DNA from: Acanthopleura granulata
Lineage: Eukaryota > Mollusca > Polyplacophora > Chitonida > Chitonidae
DNA: 64,000 nt
Direction: 5' to 3'
Assembly: GCA_016165875.1 (NCBI GenBank)
Contig: JABBOT010000003.1
Location: 21,674,873 to 21,738,872, forward strand
Positions 59,681 to 64,000 of the stretch are shown piece after piece. The first letter of the stretch is position 1. Every line of letters begins with the position of its first letter. Both the position numbers and the translations under genes were made by a program. The notes below the pieces were generated by a model. The model was not told the origin of the DNA. It saw nothing but the letters and a program-made list of their open reading frames with translations, and did no database searches.

Positions 59681-60868
59681 TGTTGAAATGTTATGTTACT
59701 TTTTTTTACTTGAGTTATGGTAGTGGAAACCATAAGTAGGTGTATAGTAAAAACGTTGTTTTACACACTGGTGTTTAGGACAAAACTGGCTTTCACCAGT
59801 ATGGCTTATATAGTGAGCTTGATGTACTGGCAAAATTCTTCACATCACCTGTGGGGAAAGTTCATCAGTGACTTGCCAGTTGCCAGTGCTTTACTCCATG
59901 TATTCCATTCATGTTGCTGATCACTGCTGTTAATTAACCAGTAGTGAAAGTACAAGTTACAGGTTCAGTCCTTGTCTTGGACATGGAATTTGTTCTTTCC
60001 TGGCTCCCACTTGAGGCCTTGGTGACAATAAGCTATTGTTGATGTTCATGTGACCATTTGTGCTAACGTTCAATGAAAAACACTTGTGTTTTCACCAATA
60101 TGATATTCCTATCTGAGTTACCTGAGGGTAAGTTCATCAGTATCTTAACAAAGACTGGTGGTTTACTCCAGGAACTCTGGTTTCCTCCACCCATGAAACT
60201 GACTGCCATTCTTGAGTAACAATCATTCTATAAATAAATCTACCCAGTGAATGAAATATTCCTATGTAAAACGTTGAACACTAATGAGATATATCTTGTC
60301 ACATCTTACCAGAGAGCCTGGGTTCATGTCCTTTGTCTCGGTTACTGTGTTCCAGTTAGACAGAACTTTGTCTGCTCTGGGACCGGCCTCTGTCATGCTA
60401 AATGGACACTCTCGTAATGTTGCACCAATATTACGGAAGTATTGTGGTACATGTACCCCTGTGAAGCGTGAAATACTAGCCGTCCAAGACATCAAGAAGG
60501 ACTGTAATGATGTCGAAAATGTATAAAACGGACCAAAACTCGACTCGTACCTTGGTATGTGAGATTTCTACTCGATATAACGAACAGTTTTAGACAAAAA
60601 TCGTGGCCTAACTGACTCACCGCCTAACAGAGACTGAAGCATACCCGCAAATATGCAGAAGTTCTTAGCGATCACTTTTCAGTTCGTCTTTAGCATGTGT
60701 GTAGACCGTATGCGTTGTTTTCATTTCGACAGTGACAGGGGATTAATAATAATGAATAAAAATTAAATGTCTTGTAAACAAAACTTCATAACCCTTTGTC
60801 CACACACAAAACTCTGCGTGGGATTAGTTGTCATTGGTCTCAGTGAAATGAAAACGAACCTTGTATGT

Positions 60869-60950
60869 GAATGAGAGGCGATTGAGCCAGCAGAGATTGA
60901 TTGAGCCCTGAATGAGAGGCGATTGAGCCCGCAGAGATTGATTGAGCCCT
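60869..60950. repeat. 41-bp direct duplication
   Basis: GAATGAGAGGCGATTGAGCC followed by GCAGAGATTGATTGAGCCCT occurs twice in tandem, starting at 60869 and 60910. Confidence 0.95.
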
Positions 60951-62947
60951 GAATGCACGCGTTCTGTGCATAAACTTTCATTTCCTGTCCACTATTAGCA
61001 CACTGCTAACATTTTTAAGAGCTGAAATAATTATTCCTACATAAAGTGTATATGCACTTCATAATACTGGTACCGCGAGATTTTTGTGTAATGCTTCACT
61101 CTGTTGGCACATGTAACTTGAAAAGCAGGTATACAGATCTATATGCTTTAATGGTATTGCATGAGGAACTTTCTTGATTTCTTGATTTCACGGCGATTTT
61201 CCTGTCAGAACTGACAGTACAGCTATAGCCGTATTAAGCAATACCATACCGTAGCACCAAGGGAGATGTCAGCCTAAACATGTGTTCGAATAATGTTGCT
61301 TGGTTATTATCGTATAAAGCTTTAATTTTCCCCGAAACATCGTGAATGTAGACCTATTAACGTTCAAACCATTCGTTGACCTTGAGGACTGCTAGGGCCT
61401 TTCATCTCGCAGGACACATGCATGTTCAAATCCAAACCCCGGTATATTTATGGACTGCAATAGTAGATATTTACATCGGCCTGTCTGCAATGAAACAGAG
61501 CATGGCACAAGGTGCGTCATGCCCACAAAGCGATCGAGGTGACCACGGCATGAGGCAAGGAATTGGTATGTTAAAGTGAAAGACAGCGCATGTTCAAAGT
61601 TACGTTTGTTAAAAAAGGTTGGGCAATATTATGTTTATTTCGGTAAAATATTTTTTCTAACAGGTACTACGACAGTGGAAATTGACACTTAACCTTGCTA
61701 CGATAAGACAGAGTGGGGGCTCTCGCGAACTGCTGTGATTTGATGGAGGCTAACAATGCTGCTTTTATTGTTCGGCCCAAGAGCCCCCACCCTGTCTCGT
61801 CCAAAACCAGCGTGATCTCGAGAGCCTTCTGCACTGCCGATTTGGCTAATTACATATTACATAGACAGTCAAGGAGGAAGATTTACGTCAGAGCTGATAT
61901 CTCCTATCTCTCTGATTGTTCAGTCTCTCATAGGCTTAAAAGCATGGGCATTACACTTCAAACGAAAATAATTAGCAATGAATGCACAAAAATTCCAACA
62001 GGATTTTGCATTTCAAAGAGAATATTTTGATCTTTTTAATGAACAGTGCCTAAGTCATGAGCTGTCTTTTACTCTAAGTCCGCTGCTTTGATTGTTCATA
62101 AATGGTCATCGGCACCCGTGGAATCTTTCTCACAAAATGACTTGGACTGTATACATATGAATGTTCGTGGCCATCAGTTTGTAATGGGTGTGTCGTTTTT
62201 CACTCCCGGGCATTCTGCGGTTTCCCCCAAACGTAAATCTGACCACCACCGTATTCACCATCATGATCGAAGTGAAACATAGTTTATCATATTGCGTTAA
62301 ACAACAAAATACATACTCCTGTACATGGAGTCCAAAAGTCTCCGGTATTTGGTCAGGGTACGTATAACAGGAGTACGACCAGACAATGTAAATTTGACGG
62401 AAAATGTAAATGGAAATGATTACTAGAAAACATTTCAAGACAGCAAGGGTTTTAACTGGCATTTTCGGTTAATTAATTTGCATATTAAGAAGACAACCGT
62501 TATCCGTGAAATGAATCCAGAACAATAACCCCGATGGACGAAAGCCCCGTCGTATTTAATCCACAAAACGACCATTTGTATACAACACATAACATTTTTG
62601 AAAATCTTAACGCTTGTTTAACTTTGCTGCTGCAAAACTTGGCCTTTTTAAATCTTACCACAATTCCACCGGCAAAACATTGCATGGCCGAAACTGCCTT
62701 GTCTAAACTATTATGCAGTCCACGCGTTTTGTCCTAGTAAAATTTTCAGCCATATATACGCATTGGCGGGAGACAATTTAAGTAGCTGCTTGGAATGTTT
62801 CATCATGGTGGACATGAGATATCAATCATTGTCCGTGGCTTTTGTCCGCGGTTTTTTATCTGTCGGGGCTGGCGTCCCTCCCTCACGTGGAATCGGGGAA
62901 TGTTCATATAGATGAAGGCCTAAATTAACTTAACGCGCATGTTAATT

Positions 62948-63025
62948 ATTTTTTTATTTATTTATTTATTTGATTGGTGTATTACACCATGCTCAAGAAT
63001 ATTTCACTTATGGTGGGAACAAACA
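62948..63025 (-). repeat. SINE 3'-end fragment, minus orientation
   Basis: The (TTTA)n tail complement is followed by TTTGATTGGTGTATTACACC and CTCAAGAATATTTCACTTAT, matching the reverse complement of the family tail. Confidence 0.8.
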
Positions 63026-63350
63026 GCGTATTAATTAAAAATTAAGAATTAATGTTCCTGCCATATCGGCAGTTGTGCAGTCAGTACCAGTGCAGCTCGT
63101 GTTAAGTGAAAATCCACTTTCGTTTTTTTTAGGTCAGTGTGTACAATCCACGCTTTTGATGTACCCAAATACGAAAAGCGGCTACGGAAATAATTTGTCT
63201 AGATCTTTCGTAACCACTTCAAGTATCAACAATAACTGTAGGCCTAGCACGTGTAAACAGTTGACAACTGGACTCTCGTATTAATTGCAAACATGGAATA
63301 GCCGACGACTATTTTGATTTCCTGGAAAAGTTCGCAGTGTACAGAGGTCG

Positions 63351-63844
63351 ATGTTTAGATCTCTTGTTCATCGCATCTTGAGTGAGCTGCACAAAACCCG
63401 ATTTAGCACATCGTCAGCTACCGCGGGTAGAGCACTATGCAAAGACAACCGTGTAAATAAGCAACACATCAAAGCATTTTCTCTCTTGTCATCAAAACGT
63501 TACCAGAGAAGAAACGGTATGGCAACTTTTGAAAGTTTAAAGTTTGATAACTTGGCATTACGGAGTCTGCCAATTGACGGTGAGGAGGAGAATTACATTC
63601 GACAAGTGGCGGGTGCTTGTTTCTCCAGGGTGCAGCCAACCACTGTGGAGAACCCAGTGATGTTAGCCTACTCAAAGTCAGCTATGGAGCTACTGGACTT
63701 AGGCGAGGATCAGTTAGAGAGACCCGAGGCTGTGGATTACTTCAGTGGAAATGCCATACTGAAAGGTTCAGAGACAGCAGCTCACTGCTACTGTGGCCAT
63801 CAGTTTGGCCATTTCTCAGGTCAGCTTGGAGATGGAGCAGCCAT
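63351..63844 (+). CDS. SELENOO: Selenoprotein O / YdiU-family AMPylase, first coding exon
   Basis: The ATG at 63351 opens a frame with a basic, Ser/Arg/Leu-rich N-terminus (MFRSLVHRILSELHKTRFST), a likely mitochondrial presequence. After Met57 comes the SelO core: FESLKFDNLALRSLPIDGEE, NYIRQVAGACFSRVQP, VENP, YFSGN and HCYCGHQFGHFSGQLGDGAA, all strongly conserved from bacterial YdiU to human SELENOO. SelO is a pseudokinase-fold enzyme that transfers AMP to Ser/Thr/Tyr of mitochondrial redox proteins. The exon ends GCAGCCAT|GTAAGA in phase 2; later exons with the kinase-like active site and any C-terminal Sec are beyond the window. A start at Met57 (63519) is possible but would lose the presequence. 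Confidence 0.93.
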
Positions 63845-64000
63845 GTAAGAATCAATGACCAACCGGTCAGTGGGTGTTATTATACTTGTGCACTACACCC
63901 CAGATAGGTGGACACTTTTTTTCTTAGGACTCACTCTTAAGCTGACTTACAGAATTATTGATTTAAATATTTAAATGCACTAAAGTGAATATAAAAGCTT

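Larger units (their letters stand above)
59681..63350. other. Intergenic region between LASP and SELENOO
   Basis: No recognised gene. It holds a 41-bp duplication (60869-60950), an inverted repeat (61700-61802), SINE-like fragments (62190-62311, weak; 62948-63025) and presumably the SELENOO promoter just before 63351. Confidence 0.55.

Noticed and set aside
59990..60240. Possible extra SINE (GGTTTCCTCCACCC, ATAAATAAAT)
   Set aside because: Only short matches to the family; too diverged to annotate.
60262..60526. Overlapping frames on both strands
   Set aside because: Open both ways with no domain; no exon evidence.
61713..62030. 105-codon plus-strand frame upstream of SELENOO
   Set aside because: It begins inside an inverted repeat and has no recognised motif; chance frame most likely.
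62190..62311. SINE-like fragment (GGTTTCCCCCAAACGTAAAT, GCGTTAAACAAC)
   Set aside because: Resembles a related family tail, but the match to the copies in this window is weak.

Overview
The window is animal nuclear DNA: AT-rich, intron-dominated, with small GT-AG exons, simple tandem arrays, tRNA-derived SINEs and a decayed DNA transposon. The protein families, the very frequent ACATGTA/TGTACATG words and the SINE type suggest a lophotrochozoan (mollusc or brachiopod-like), but this is inference; no species-specific marker was identified.

Layout: (1) 1-7888 (+): 3' part of a DLGAP/SAPAP (GKAP-domain) scaffold gene; six exons are visible and the 5' exons lie outside the window. Its introns carry a 95-bp minisatellite and a small MITE-like element. 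(2) ~7.9-13.9 kb: DLGAP 3' UTR and a convergent intergenic stretch with a SINE copy and a ~1-kb array of a 44-bp unit. (3) 13865-23958 (-): complete RPL23 (uL14), five exons giving exactly 140 aa; its 7.4-kb first intron contains a full-length but dead Tigger/pogo-like transposon (16541-18919, TA-flanked) and a SINE. (4) 23959-24804: short divergent promoter region. (5) 24805-58070 (+): LASP1-type LIM/nebulin/SH3 gene. The LIM domain, two nebulin-like repeats and the SH3 domain are clear. Between them is a long Gly/Pro/Gln/Tyr-rich linker made of many small exons, all phase 1-1, including three 15-nt candidate microexons. (6) ~58.1-59.7 kb: LASP 3' UTR. (7) 59.7-63.35 kb: intergenic sequence with short repeats. 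(8) 63351-63844 (+): first coding exon of SELENOO (YdiU/SelO pseudokinase AMPylase), running off the window.

The genes are not one pathway: a synaptic/cortical scaffold, a ribosomal protein, an actin/focal-adhesion adaptor and a mitochondrial AMPylase. The most notable points are the head-to-head RPL23/LASP pair, which matches the human 17q12 neighbourhood as I recall it; the phase-1 cassette architecture of LASP; and a five-copy tandem duplication of a LASP exon tail together with its splice donor.
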